Notes: generated by a model not told the origin, from the letters alone. Counted from the stretch's first letter, positions 23,524 through 35,010 are shown. The stretch: 64,000 nt of DNA from Laburnicola sp. R22_1 (GCA_014281115.1 JACONQ010000001.1:992001-1056000), one strand, 5' to 3'. Numbers and translations: made by a program.

Positions 23524-25736
23524 ATATATTCTATTAGTAGCCCGGACAGATTAGTCCGCCGGATAGTTTTTGCCAAGACTACAACACTTCACTATAAATT
23601 ATAATGTCTTAATAACACAACGCGTTATTATCTAATTAAGAAGGCAGAATTGAGCTTGCCCTTCACGCCTATTAGAATAAGCAAACTTTAAGCCTGTGAC
23701 GCGCTGCTATAGTATATAATATCCTAAAGTCTACACTAAGTAATTAAATTAATAGAATTACTACCTAAGTAGATACAAAATTAGGCATAGCAAAGCTTAC
23801 TATAACTAAAGAGTAGACGCTTATATAGTATATTCTTAACCTAGATTTGCAAGAATTTGCACCCTAGCTAGATAAGGTAGAAGATATAGCTAATAAACTG
23901 CTAGCTACGTAGTATAGAGACCCTATAGGATAATGCTAGGCTTAGCGCTTTGTAAAGCGCGTACCTAAGCTTAAAATAGCTTTTAATTAAGTAAAGGACT
24001 AATAGAGAATATAATAGGAAGACCTAGAGGTTATAAACGCGTAGTTTTAGCTAGTAGAGGACACAAAAGCCAAATATAGAGTGTAGGATAAAGATATCTA
24101 TAACTTTAATAAGATATGCTTCTAGATAGGAGTTATTAGCTTAATAAAGGTTATAACTAGTTTAGAAAGACATTCTTAACCTACACTTATTTAGCTAGGC
24201 AACCGCAAGTAGGTTACAGTAATTTAGAGTATTTGCACTACTAGGTATATTACCCTGCCCTTTATTATCTATAAAGGGTAAGTCTATATCTTAGCGTAGT
24301 ATAAAGAGACTAGTATCCCCCGCAATTAGAAGCTCTTAGTCTCTAAGATTAGCTAGACTAATAGCAAGCTTAAAGTTGCGTAGTTAAAGCACTTTAACGC
24401 GTATACAAGGCTGCGCATAGTAGAGTTATAGAGGTTACTTATTCTAGATAGCTATAAGAGCTACTACTCCTAGGATTTTAAGGATTATTGCCTAGAATAG
24501 AAGATCCTAACACTCTATATGCTAGCGTACTTATTTTATATTCTTTAGCTGCTTAATATAGTCTATTTCGCGCTACTAAAGCTAAAGTACTTCTAGCGTA
24601 TATAGGACTTAGCACGCTAACGCGTCTTTTATATTAATAAAGAGAGCTTCCTACTAGCCTTTTACAACGCGTTTTTTAATATATTTATACTAGAAAACTA
24701 TAAGAAAGCCTTTAAGGCCTCTAGGCTTATTTCTTTAGATATATTAGTAGTAGTAGATCGCCTTAATATGCGTATTTACACTCTACCTTAGGGTACCCTA
24801 CTAGATACACTATAGTAAGCCAGAACCCTAAGCAATACCCTTAAGTTTAGATCCTAGTTAAAGCTCGTATACAACTCTTTTATTTAGTTTCTACCTAATA
24901 CTAAATTAAGCTACTTATAGCTTATAAAAGGTGCTAAACTTATACTCTACTATAGTGTACTTTAAGAGACCTATATTAAGGAACTTAAGGAGCAAATTAA
25001 GATTCTAATAAAGCGAAAAACGCGTAAAAAAAAGCACATTTAGAAAGGTAGGACGCTAGGCTTTACTTAGGGAGCAGATTTAGGAGTAGAAAGCCCTTCT
25101 ATTAGGGTAAAGTTGTTAAAAAGGGCGCGAGGTAGTAGTAAGAGAGAGGCAGGTCCCTTAACACAACACTACTATAGAAAGTGCAGAGAGCCTAGATATA
25201 ACGCAAGAACCTGTTAGATAGATAAAGAAATAGAGAAGGAGTTAGATATTACTCTTAGTAACTTATTTTTAAATAGTGTTAATAGTAAATTAGAGTAATT
25301 TTATTATAGGTTACTATAAGACTAAAAATAATAAGTTAACTTTATCTTGTAATAGTACGCACTTAGTAACTAAAAATTAGATAAAGTACTACTTAAGATA
25401 TAGTATGCTTTACTATAAATTATAATAAGTATACTATATATTATCTATATATAGTATAGTAGATAATATATTATATATTATAGGAGTCTTATTATAAGTT
25501 TATACTGCTAAAAAAGACTCCTTAGCTTTACGCGACTGCTATAGCCGCGCAAAGAGGATGCACAAGATAAAAAGTAGATTAAACAGTAACTTAGTATATT
25601 GTATATTATAGTAGGTTATTATAAGTCACTATAAAATAACGTTGGCAGTGTTCTATAATAAGTTATAAGGGACCTCGAAGTTGCCAAAAAAAACTATCCG
25701 GCGGACTAATCTGTCCGGGCTACTAATAGAATATGT
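23524..25736 (+). mobile_element. Fot1/pogo-family transposon, copy 2
   Basis: A 2,213 bp element almost collinear with the copy at 12004, with the same inverted ends (GCCCGGACAGATTAGTCCGC) and TA on both sides. It has more TA where copy 1 keeps CA or TG, so it is more heavily mutated. Confidence 0.92.
23604..25298 (+). pseudogene. Fot1/pogo DDE transposase, heavily mutated (copy 2)
   Basis: The same 1,695 bp frame length as copy 1, still without frameshifts but with even more stops. Regions matching IYNF, LLILDSYKS and the C-terminal basic segment can be followed by alignment to copy 1. Identical frame length in both copies shows that decay has been by base substitution rather than indels. 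Not functional. Confidence 0.9.
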
Positions 25737-25781
25737 TACACTCTATCTTTACTTTTACTAATTTATAGTTAAAAATAGGTC

Positions 25782-26929
25782 GGCTTGCCAAACACCTTTT
25801 TTAACCTTTTTTTTAGTTTAAGGTTAAAGTAGATTAAGATAGAAGATTATTATGTACTACTATATACGGCACCTAATTCTAATTAAAAACTAACCTTAAA
25901 TATCTAGTAATACAACAATATTTTAAACTTACTTACACCTCCTAATACCTATAAGATTTTAGTCCTAACGCAAGGTTTACTTACGCTGTACACAGTCTAC
26001 CTAGCTTATTACTATTACTATTATTAGTTATTCTTACTTGCGCCGCTATGCGGCGTACTTGTTTAGATAAGCTAACTTAATAGTAATAATAATAGCTAGG
26101 AGGATCTCACAAATCTATATAATACTCTCGCTACCTTATAGCTTATTAATAAATACCTTATTATCTTCTTATATCTTCTACTAGATAATTCTATTACTAA
26201 TAAGAAGTAATTGCGTCCACTAGTGCAGGAATATAATTATTCTATTCTTAGCGAACTAGACTAGCTGCCAATCTAACTAGTAGATAAGGATAGCCTTATA
26301 AATAGTTAAGTATACCTATTCCTTCTTGCGCTAGACAAGCATCTTATAGATAGAATAGAACTCTAGTATAGTTATTATCTAGGTAATAGTTATATAGAAC
26401 TCTAGCGTATACTTTTTAGCATTAGCAAGTACCTTAGTATTAGTAGGGCTACTATTAACTAAGTAGATAGCAGGATATAGAAAGATAGTAGGAGATTTAT
26501 TAAAGACAACCTTAATACGGCAATAGAGTAATAGTGTATCTAGTATATATTACTTTTGTCCTACTATTTATAAGAAACATACCTATTAATATATTAACTT
26601 ATATTATTTATAACAATCTAGATAGTAATTTATAACTTAGAATAGTAGTTTATAACTTAGGATAGTAAAGAAAAGATAGCTTATAGTATAGCTGCGCTAA
26701 AGTCTTATCTCCCCTAAAGTTCTAAGTAGTCTCTTTGTAAAAATTTTGCTTATAGGAGCAGCTCTATACTAAGACTGCCAAGCTTACTTAGTAGTTTAAA
26801 CGCGCTTTTTTTATTACCTTTTTACGCCTTTTTTTAATTACTAAGCAGGGGGCTCTGCTTTTTTTATCATATTATTTAAGATGAAAGCCTTTGTCGTCCT
26901 ACCCCTAGGTAGATAAAATAACGCCATAT
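25782..26929 (-). repeat. ~1.1 kb non-coding repeat, copy B
   Basis: Reverse complement of the repeat at 18993-20064. It starts GGCTTGCCAAACACC on the plus strand and ends with a MITE-like unit and TAAAATAACGCCATATAG. It keeps a few CA/TG sites lost in copy A, for example GCGGCGTACTTGTTTAG near 26060. Confidence 0.78.
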
Positions 26930-27022
26930 AGTTAAGAATTAGTTAACTACTAATTAGTATTAAATAGGTACTTTATAGCTAGCTATATAGATATTAATAT
27001 TTAATATTCTATATTAGTAATA

Positions 27023-27439
27023 GGCTGGTAAATGGGTTTGGGGTACCCAGATTAGGTATAGGGTTAGGTTAGAGTCGCATAGACCATAGGTATAGGTTAG
27101 GTTAGGTCGCATAGACCATAGGTTAGGTTAGGTTAATTATATAAGACTCTAAACCTAACCTAATCTATATCTAACCTAATTATGTAAGACTCTAGCCTAA
27201 TTACGTAAGATTCTAGCTTAATTTAACTTAGTTTAATATTATTTAAAATATATTTTTAATTAATTATAATAGCTATTTATTATAGACTAAATAGGTACCC
27301 TAGAGTTAGGTTAGGGTAGAGTCTTATATAATCTAGGGTTAGGTTAGGGTTAAGTTAGATTATATAAGACCCTAACCCTGACCTAACCCTACTTACGTAA
27401 GATTCTAACTCCAACTTAACCTATACCTATTTGCCAGCC
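27023..27439. mobile_element. Small TIR element filled with telomere-like repeats
   Basis: A 417 bp element with inverted ends (GGCTGGTAAATGGGT at the left; the right end read inward is GGCTGGCAAATAGGT) flanked by TA. Between them are many GGTTAGG units on the left half and CCTAACC units on the right half, with a recurring AGTCGCATAGACC phrase. The halves are partly self-complementary. No coding capacity. Confidence 0.8.
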
Positions 27440-27579
27440 TAATTAGTAAGTATAGAGGGTATATAGAATAAGTATATAAGAAAGAAAATAATATAATAAA
27501 ACTAACTTTAGTATTAATTACTTATAATTAAAAAGAGTATAAATAGAAAAAATTTATAATATATAGGCTATAGTATTAA

Positions 27580-28005
27580 AGATCTTTATTATGTAAAGAT
27601 TCTAACTAAGATTAAGTTCGCACTATACATAGAGAGGAGTAAAATAGAAGATACTAAAATCTAGTACCTAGTATATAGTAGTAGTAATAAAATATATATA
27701 AAATAATAATAATTTTATTATTAACTTTCTACACAGCATTAATAATAGTAGTTAATAGATAGTTAGGCATAACTAAGTTATATATTATATAGGCTATAGT
27801 ATATAAGTATTATTAAAGATCTTTATTGTGTAAAGATTCTAACTAAGATTAAGTCCGTACTATATATAAAGAGGAGTAAAATAGAAGGCACTATAACCTA
27901 GTATCTAGCACATAGGAGTAGTAATAAAATGTACACAAAATAATAATAATTTTATTATTAACATTTTGTATAGTAGTATTATTAATAATAGTTAAGTATA
28001 TAAGT
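27580..28005 (-). repeat. Two tandem copies of the LTR-like unit (minus)
   Basis: Two adjacent minus-strand copies, about 27580-27790 and 27815-28005. Each begins on the plus strand with GATCTTTATT and GATTCTAACTAAGATTAAG, has the AGAGAGGAGTAAAATAGAAG block and ends in a TTATTAATAATAGTTAA-like stretch. They are separated by ATAGGCTATAGTATATAAGT, which also flanks the pair. Confidence 0.7.
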
Positions 28006-28374
28006 ATTATATAATTTCTATATACTCTTTTTAATTACTAAGTGGGGGCTCTGCTCTATTTATTATATTATTTAAGATAAAAGCCTTTGTTGTCCTATCC
28101 CTAGGTAGATAAATTAACGGCACACACATAATTTCTATATAATACTAATTATATAATAATATTAAAATGCTAATACTCTTAGGTGCCCCTTGCCTATATA
28201 GTATATAGATAGTCTATGTGTTATTAAATTAACTATCTAGAAATAGAATAATAAAGACTTTTATCTTAAATAATATATTCTATCTATATATTTACCCTAT
28301 ATAAATATTACACTTTTTTATAATTACCTTTTTTATGCTCTTTTTAATTACTAAGCAGGAGGCTCTACTTTTTT

Positions 28375-30653
28375 AACTGGCGATAAACTAGGCCACCTGT
28401 TTTAGTGGCTTGGAGTGCCCCTAGAGGCGGAACAAGTTAGGTAACTAGTAGATTAGAGTAAGGACTAATAGTTAGGGGGCAGCTCCTAATTATTAGCGGT
28501 CTAGAAGATTTTATTAGGTAGTTTACTATTAGATTTATTGTCTAAGCATTCTTTTTATAAAAAGTTAGACTTAGGGTTAATTAGGTTAGTAAATTTAGAG
28601 TTATTGTTAAAAAGGTTATTATAATAGGTGGGCTCTTTATCTTCTAATCTACTACTATAATAGGTAGTGTTGTTATCTTCTAGGCTATTATTATAGTAAG
28701 TAATACTAAGTTTATAAAGATTATTTTTATTAAGCGCCTCTTTTCTAGTGTAATTACTATAGTCCTTACTAGATTAGACGTCTTCTAGCTTATCTAGCTA
28801 TTTTAGTAATAGCTAGAGAAAGGTAGCAAGGAGTAGTTAGCTAAAGTAATTAGGCTTAGGCTTTGCTTTAGAGTCTTTATTATTAGAAAAAGCAGTTAAG
28901 GTTACCTAATATATGTTAAATTTAGGACCTTTAAGGAATAATAGCATAGAGTTATTAAATTTAGAGGCTAATTGCTAGTAAGTTTAAGATAAAAGTAAGG
29001 TTATAATAGAGATATTTAACTATAATTTATTAATAAGCTAAACTAGAAGATAGCTAGGCAATAATAATAGTCTAGTAATTAGTTGCCTAGCTAAATACTT
29101 AATAGATAGTAGATAAGGGCTAGAGTAGTCTTAGTAAAGGAAGTAGGTTCCTATAACTAGTGCTATCCTAGTTTAAATATAAGCTTAACTAAAATCTAAA
29201 GTAGTAAAAAATTAAGGTAAAGTGCGTAAGGCTACTTAGTAAGGTAGAGTAGTAGAAGATTAAGATAAACTAAATAAAGCTACTTAGTAAGGCTAGCGCT
29301 AGAGTAACTTAGTATTAAGATTTTTTAAGTGTTAGAGCGATTTATTAGGGGTGTCTATTATAGAGGTAGTAAGGGATAATAAGAAAAAATACCTAAAAAG
29401 TTAATAGTTAGGCGTAGTAGAATACCTAAATTTAGTAAGTCTAGGTATCTTATAAGTGTAAACTAGCGCGCTTAATAAGTAAGATAGGGCGCCTTATAAA
29501 AAAAGTAAAAGTATTATTTATATAAAAATTTTATAGGCGGCGCTATAGCACCTCTAAAGTCTAATTCTAATTCTTATTACTTAGTGCCTTTAGCCCTTAT
29601 AGTATAACGCTAGTTAGGTGTTATAGGCAAATTAGTCTTTAGAGGTAATATAGTTGTTGCTTATTATTATTTATTATTATTTAGGGATATTTAGGATAGC
29701 TTTTTAATATAAACCTTAGCGTAGTGTAATAACTACCTAGCATAACTAGTAACTAACCTAATATACTCTTATTTACTTATAGTGAGTTGAGAAGTTATAT
29801 TAGTAGTTTTATAGACCTTAGGTAGTGTAATAACTACCTAGCATAACTAGTAACTAACCTAATACACCCTTACCTACTTATAGTAGGTAAAGAAGTTATA
29901 TTAGTAGTCTTATAGACCTTAGGTAGTATAATAACTATCTAGTATAACTAGTAACTAACCTAATACACCCTTACCTACTTATAGTAGGCAGAGGAGTTAT
30001 ATTAGCAGTCTTATAGACTTTAGCGCAGAACTACTATCTAGCATAACTAGTAACTAATCTAATACACCCTTACTAACTTATAGTAGATAAAGGAGTTATA
30101 TTAGTAGTCTTATAGACCTTAGGTAGTATAATAACTACTTAGTATAACTAGTAACTAATCTAATATATCTTTACTTACTTATAGCGGGTAGAGAAGTTAT
30201 ATTAGCAGCCTTATAGACCTTAGGTAGTATAATAACTACCTAGTATAACTAGTAATTAATAAGGTAAAACTTTTACTAATTTAACTATCTATAGGTAGCG
30301 TCTTAAGAGAGGAGTAAATATTATATCGCTGTCTATAGCTAAATAAAAAGAGTTAGTTTTAGAATAATATAAGGGCGATACACAGCCTTATAGAGCTAAC
30401 CTATTAGGGATAGCTAGAATAGTTAAAAGAGCTAGTTAAATTAATACTATTCTAAGACAGTAGATAAAAAAAGAATATAGGGGGCTCTTTCTTATATAGA
30501 GGGCAGCGTAGGGCATAGGCCTACGCTAACTACTACGCTAACACTAACTAGAAAAGACGCTTTTAGAAAGGTAAAAGACGCAAATAGGGGAAATAAGGTG
30601 TAAAAGAAAGGTAATAGGGCGTGCTTAGTAGAAAGGCCAGCAAGTACTATTAC
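28375..30653. mobile_element. Unclassified 2.3 kb insertion inside a MITE-like unit
   Basis: The insertion splits a MITE-like unit: its left half ends GGCTCTACTTTTTT and its right half resumes ACTTTTTTTATTATATTATT. ACTTTTTT on both sides looks like an 8 bp target duplication. I see no clear terminal inverted repeat. A minus-strand stretch near 28560-28760 reads for about 65 codons without a stop, rich in Asn, Tyr and Leu, so a RIP-decayed coding region on the minus strand is possible. The right third holds a 100 bp tandem repeat. An 8 bp duplication would suit a hAT-type element, but the class is not established. Confidence 0.6.
29710..30260. repeat. Minisatellite, about 5.5 units of 100 bp
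   Basis: The phrase ATAACTAGTAACTAA recurs near 29742, 29842, 29942, 30042, 30142 and (partial) 30242, giving a period of 100-101 bp. Each unit also holds CTTACTTATAG-like and GTTATATTAGTAG motifs and the palindrome-like GTAGT...ACTAC around TAATA. Units differ mainly at C/T and G/A sites. Confidence 0.88.
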
Positions 30654-30880
30654 ACTTTTTTTATTATATTATTCAAGATAAAAGCCTTTGTCATCCTACT
30701 TCTAGATAGATTTAATTAACGCCACATATATAAATATTACTATTATTTTATATATATAGCGTTAAATTAACTACCTAGAAATAGAATAATTATTTTACTC
30801 CTCTCTATATATAGTGCAGACTTAACCTTAGTTAGAAATTAGAATCTATACACAACAAAGATCTTTAATACATAGCTGGG

Positions 30881-32880
30881 CAATTACATGCCTAAAGTGC
30901 CTAGATTCCAACACAAGGAGTTTCTCAATTATCGGATAAACACTTAGAAGCGATCTAACCTTGGAATTAAGAGAAGGAATAGATTGTAAAAGTGGGGTTA
31001 GGAGATACCTGGGGAATATTCTTCAGATATACCGTAACCGAAAGGTTGGCGATGATTTTCACTCCTGATACTTCAGATAATTTGTGAGCTCTGCTTAAGT
31101 AAGTCATCCTCCATCATGATTCACGGTTCGCTGCAAAGCAGCTCATGAGAAACCTCCACATGAAAGTCGTCGAAGCCCTCATTAGACTATCGGTGATAGC
31201 CATCGCTGTGCTGACTTGCTTACTTGAACTAAAGTAAGTCATCCGGGTAATTGAGCGGCATCCTTCGCCTATTGACAGCTTGTCAGCTTGTCAGCTTGGC
31301 AGCTTGGTAGCTTGGTAGCTTGGCAGCTTGGAAGCTTGGAAGCTGTAGAAGGAAGTTGAAATGAGTGTTATTTTGTTCAAGGTGTCAGAGGGCTTACAAT
31401 CTGGCAGCGCTTTCCTACAGGGTGTTGGCACGTCCGACGCAACTCCTGCGGGTTAAGATCCTCAGCTACCTTAGGTAAACCTCAGAGAGTAACGACTACA
31501 GCCCTCTAATTAGTCCAACTTAGTGATTTTCACTGATGTACACTCTAACGTATTTTCGACTAGTAGGGGTTGCGCCGGACATTGACAACACCTTGCAAAC
31601 ACAGGTAAGCTGCGTCTCCCGACTACACCGCATGGCTGTTTCCTTCGCCTCTTAGCAGCTCTCAAGACAGAAGTAGGTCTCGTAATACGGTGTCGTTCAA
31701 TGCAATGGAATAAGCGCAAATCAGCGCAAAGTAAGCAGGACCGAGTGTATCGATACTATCATAGGAAACTCTTCCCCAGACTATTTTAAATCGTTTTTCA
31801 AAACTGGGAATCGGGCATGCCGATTCCAGAATTGTCTGGTGCGCATGGACCGGGGTCTCGCGTGGGCTGCTTCCACGCGGGCGGCGCTGCCCTACCTGGA
31901 GGTAATTAATTTTACCACATTCCATCCTCTACTGCACATCCCTTCCCAAAAGCCCTCTCTTACCGCACGAGTGGTAACGCATTGCTCCACGGTGAATGCT
32001 CTTGTGTTGTTCAAGGCTAATACAGGATTCCCGTAGCTACTTGCAAGGCTATATATCCCGGAGAAAGAGCTATAGTGTTATTTTTGCGCACGAAAATAAA
32101 AGCCATCCTGGCTCTCGTCGCTGTTCTCGGCATAATTCCCTTGAGACAGTGATTCATACACACGCCGGGCTCACATAATCTACATCGAGCTTTAGAGTCT
32201 TTTGGAATCTATTTTCCGCGTTTCTTGTGCAACACATGTTTACAGCTTCCCTAGCGTTGCTGGTGAACAGTTGGGATGGCGTGGATAGGGCATTGATTTC
32301 GGATTCATCTATATTGTGAGCGTTAATAAGTATAGCAAAGTTAAGAACTTACAATAATAAACTGGATGGGTTGTTATCTAAATAGTAGTTGTTTATTAGA
32401 GCACACTGTAAGTAGCTTTTAATATTGCTATAGCTCCCCTTACTAGTAAAGTATAAGATAAAGTTATATATAATAGAAGTATAGTTATATTAAACTTTAG
32501 TTTAGCTCCTTGTGAGTCACATATCGCCCGAAAAAAAAATTCGGCCCCTCTACCAACAAAAACATGTTGGTTGTAACGATTGCAGCTTCCCTCTGCCTCG
32601 CTAAGAGGCCTTGCATTACAAATTACAACCCGCATGTTCTAGCAACATACCGAGTCCGCATAACGAGGCGGCCAGATACTGATTCGGCCAAGCTGTACTG
32701 CAGATGGGCTACTTGGCTATGCATCACCGGTTCCCAATGGTGTTGACTACGGATACGATGATTGAAGTCAATAGAGATCAGTCCTATCAAGGAAACTGGC
32801 AGCTCTCAGCAATGGCGGGCAGCCGATGAGCGTCAACAAGTGGTACACGGTTGTATAGTACTGGATAGCTTAGGGGTTCC
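30881..32880. other. Non-coding flank of the island
   Basis: Normal-composition DNA with no supported gene on either strand; the open frames here are short and overlap each other. It contains a short tandem repeat at 31276, a segment at about 31351-31420 that matches the other island border near 5290-5355, and a small AT-rich tract at 32340-32510. Homopolymer-rich GCCCGAAAAAAAAATTCGGC near 32525 could form a hairpin. Confidence 0.6.
31276..31345. repeat. 8 bp tandem repeat (AGCTTGGN)n
   Basis: Eight consecutive units of the form NAGCTTGK, starting CAGCTTGT CAGCTTGT and ending AAGCTTGG AAGCTG, with variation only at the first and last positions. The length is likely to vary between strains. 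Confidence 0.9.
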
Positions 32881-35010
32881 TCATTCTTCATGTTCCCACA
32901 AGTATCTTTGCAGTACATTTAGTGCTTCCCTGCCACGTTTGTCGTTACGCAACGATATCTTGAGTTGTTCCAACGCGATGTCAATATTCTCCTCTCGCTC
33001 TTCGTCTTCTTCCTCTTCACTCCCTGGCTCGTATTCGTCATCGTCATCATCATCGTGATCTTCTTCACTCTCTTCCTCTTCTTCCTCTTCATCATATTTT
33101 TCAGAACTCTCGGAAGTATTGTCACTGTCCGTGTGATCTTCATCTTGATCTAGACAAGACTCCAATGTGTTTGCACGTCGAAGTGCGAAATTAGATCGGC
33201 CATACGAGTCTAATTGTTTGGATCGGCCCTTTTGCACTATCCGGCCGCCCGACCCAAGCTGACTTCTCGGCTTTGACTGGTTGGCGTCAAACATTGGAAT
33301 TCTCGCCTTTGATTGGTTGGCCTTCACATATTGGTTTTCCGATAACCTCTCCGGCTTCGAACGATTGTTTTCCGCTTCGAACTCATCGATTACTCGCTTC
33401 CACTGATCAATACAGCCAGAAAGCCATGGCCGCAAATGATTCATCGCCCAAAAATGAAGATTTTCGATAATCACACATAGTTTGATGTTGTCCAGACCAT
33501 TATACAGGTTACCTTTCCAGATGCAACGCATGCGCTGCCAAGGTCAGCACATCTCTTAGATCGAGAGCAGAGTGGTTGAGCCTTACATATCTGTAACGAG
33601 CTTTCTCGATCGCAGTCACGTATGCAATCCAAACTTTGATCCTTGGTCCTGTGAATGTCATGCACACTACAGGACGAATCTCGCTTAGGACTGGGGTTGG
33701 CCGGCCACCGGCAGCAGCGTTAGCGAAGAGAGTCAGGCAAACAGCGGCTGCATTGGCAGCCTGGCAGTGGAGGTATTCCTCAAAGCTCGTGTTAATCTTT
33801 CCGTGATGTTTCCACTCACAAACGGCCCAAGGGAAACAAGTTCGATCTTTTACAGACTCTGCGCTGAAGAATTCTTTGCAAGGGCTGGGATTGAAGCCGA
33901 ATGGTAGATCCCGGCATTTGTCTGCCATAATGATGTACTTCTCGTAGAGCCAGTTAAGACGTGTGATGCCGAAGTTTTCGATATAGTCGTCTCCGTTCAA
34001 GGGTCCGCATTCAGCCTCGCCTTGCATATACGCATGGAAGCTGAGAAATAGATCTGGCTTTGGTGCCTTCAGCTTGCTCCTTGTCGTTTGACTGTATGCC
34101 CGGAGAACACCTCTACCAAATTCCCATGTATGATCAGTTTCACTACGAAGTCACGTTAGCGCGTAGCTTTATACGAAGCATATTCGGGATTCGTACACTC
34201 TGTACCGACTGATAATGTCCGCAGCCGTTCGCGGGAAATCATCGCACTCGGCTTTGAGGGCGACATCCTTCAAACGTTTGAATGCACATTTGGCCACGTC
34301 CCTCCAACGATCCTCGTCTTTTGAACGGATACGTCTTGCCTCTTTCTGGATGTCCAATGCTAGACCGAAATTCGCTTCGCAGCGTGGGATATTGTACTGA
34401 CTTTCATAATTCTGTAGCGTCTGAATATGTGCTTGTGCGTGTGGTCGTTTTTCGGGTATCACGACGTGTTCTCTTTCCTCCTCAGACACTTGTTCTCTAG
34501 TCTCGCGATCCAATTCCTTCCATGTCCGGTTTAGTACATACGGAGAATTGATGTACATGCGCGAACTCACCCAACGCTCGGGGGCGATAATGTGTTTGAA
34601 GTCCAGCAGAAATCGCGTGAGTACATTGGCTTGGGGGCACTCCTTCAATAGAGCTTCGGGGTTTATGGGTTCTTCATGATACGTAATGCCAGCGGAGCCC
34701 AGCGCATCCCGAGTAAGAACACGTTTATCTTTTGCCATATCTTCCGTCTCAAAATATCAGACAACCTTTACTTGAATATATGCCGTAGAGAGCTGAAAAA
34801 GCTAAAACTGAAGGTGAAAAAACAAATGCAATTGAAGCGAGCATGGCGCACTATATGCTTCGACTTGTGACTGTGCCGCATAATCTTACCAGGATTATGT
34901 TGCAGCTTCGGTTCATTGGAGCGGTTCAGGAACTTAATTAACGGGGCTTGACCGGCGGTGTCCGAAGGTGGCAGGACGCCTGCATTTCGATAAAATTGCG
35001 ATGCAGCCAC
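32881..35010 (-). CDS. Fungal-specific protein, possible PD-(D/E)XK-like fold
   Basis: Reconstructed as 624 residues in four exons: 35010-34890, 34740-34197, 34142-33587 and 33534-32881. The last two introns are 54 and 52 bp with CTAAC and CTGAC branch sites. The first would be 149 bp, so exon 1 is less certain; without it translation would start at 34738 (MAKDKRVLTRDALG). Recognisable stretches are APLIKFLNR and LQHNP in exon 1, the KAPKPDLFLSF segment, FPWAVCEWKHHG followed by CQAANAAAVCLTLF, and VCMTFTGPRIKVWIAY. I recall this pattern from a widespread group of fungal hypothetical proteins; the E-x-K core with an upstream D would suit a nuclease-like fold, but this is inference. The C-terminus has a strongly acidic tract (over 20 Asp/Glu) and no further domain. 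Splicing removes all apparent frame breaks. Confidence 0.75.

Larger units (their letters stand above)
5430..30880. other. AT-rich, RIP-degraded transposon island
   Basis: Base composition shifts sharply to very A+T-rich DNA dominated by TA, with CA and TG nearly absent in many stretches, and returns to normal near 30.9 kb. No intact gene longer than about 100 codons is present. Recognisable transposase reading frames run for over 1.6 kb in one frame but are full of TAA and TAG where relatives have CAA and CAG, as expected for RIP. Elements are nested and are listed separately. The parts not itemised (about 5430-5990, 6610-7200, 7350-8045, 8455-9690, 20075-21130, 23220-23520 and 25740-25780) are AT-rich sequence in which I recognise no element ends or coding frame. 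Confidence 0.93.

Noticed and set aside
27023..27439. True telomere or chromosome-end fusion
   Set aside because: The units are degenerate, arranged in both orientations and bounded by terminal inverted repeats with TA duplications, which fits a transposable element better.
29710..30260. CRISPR-like array
   Set aside because: The genome is eukaryotic and the array is a head-to-tail 100 bp minisatellite without repeat-spacer structure.
33509..33531. Frameshift in the fungal-specific gene
   Set aside because: A 52 bp intron (33586-33535) with GTAAGG and a CTGAC branch joins the two frames exactly.
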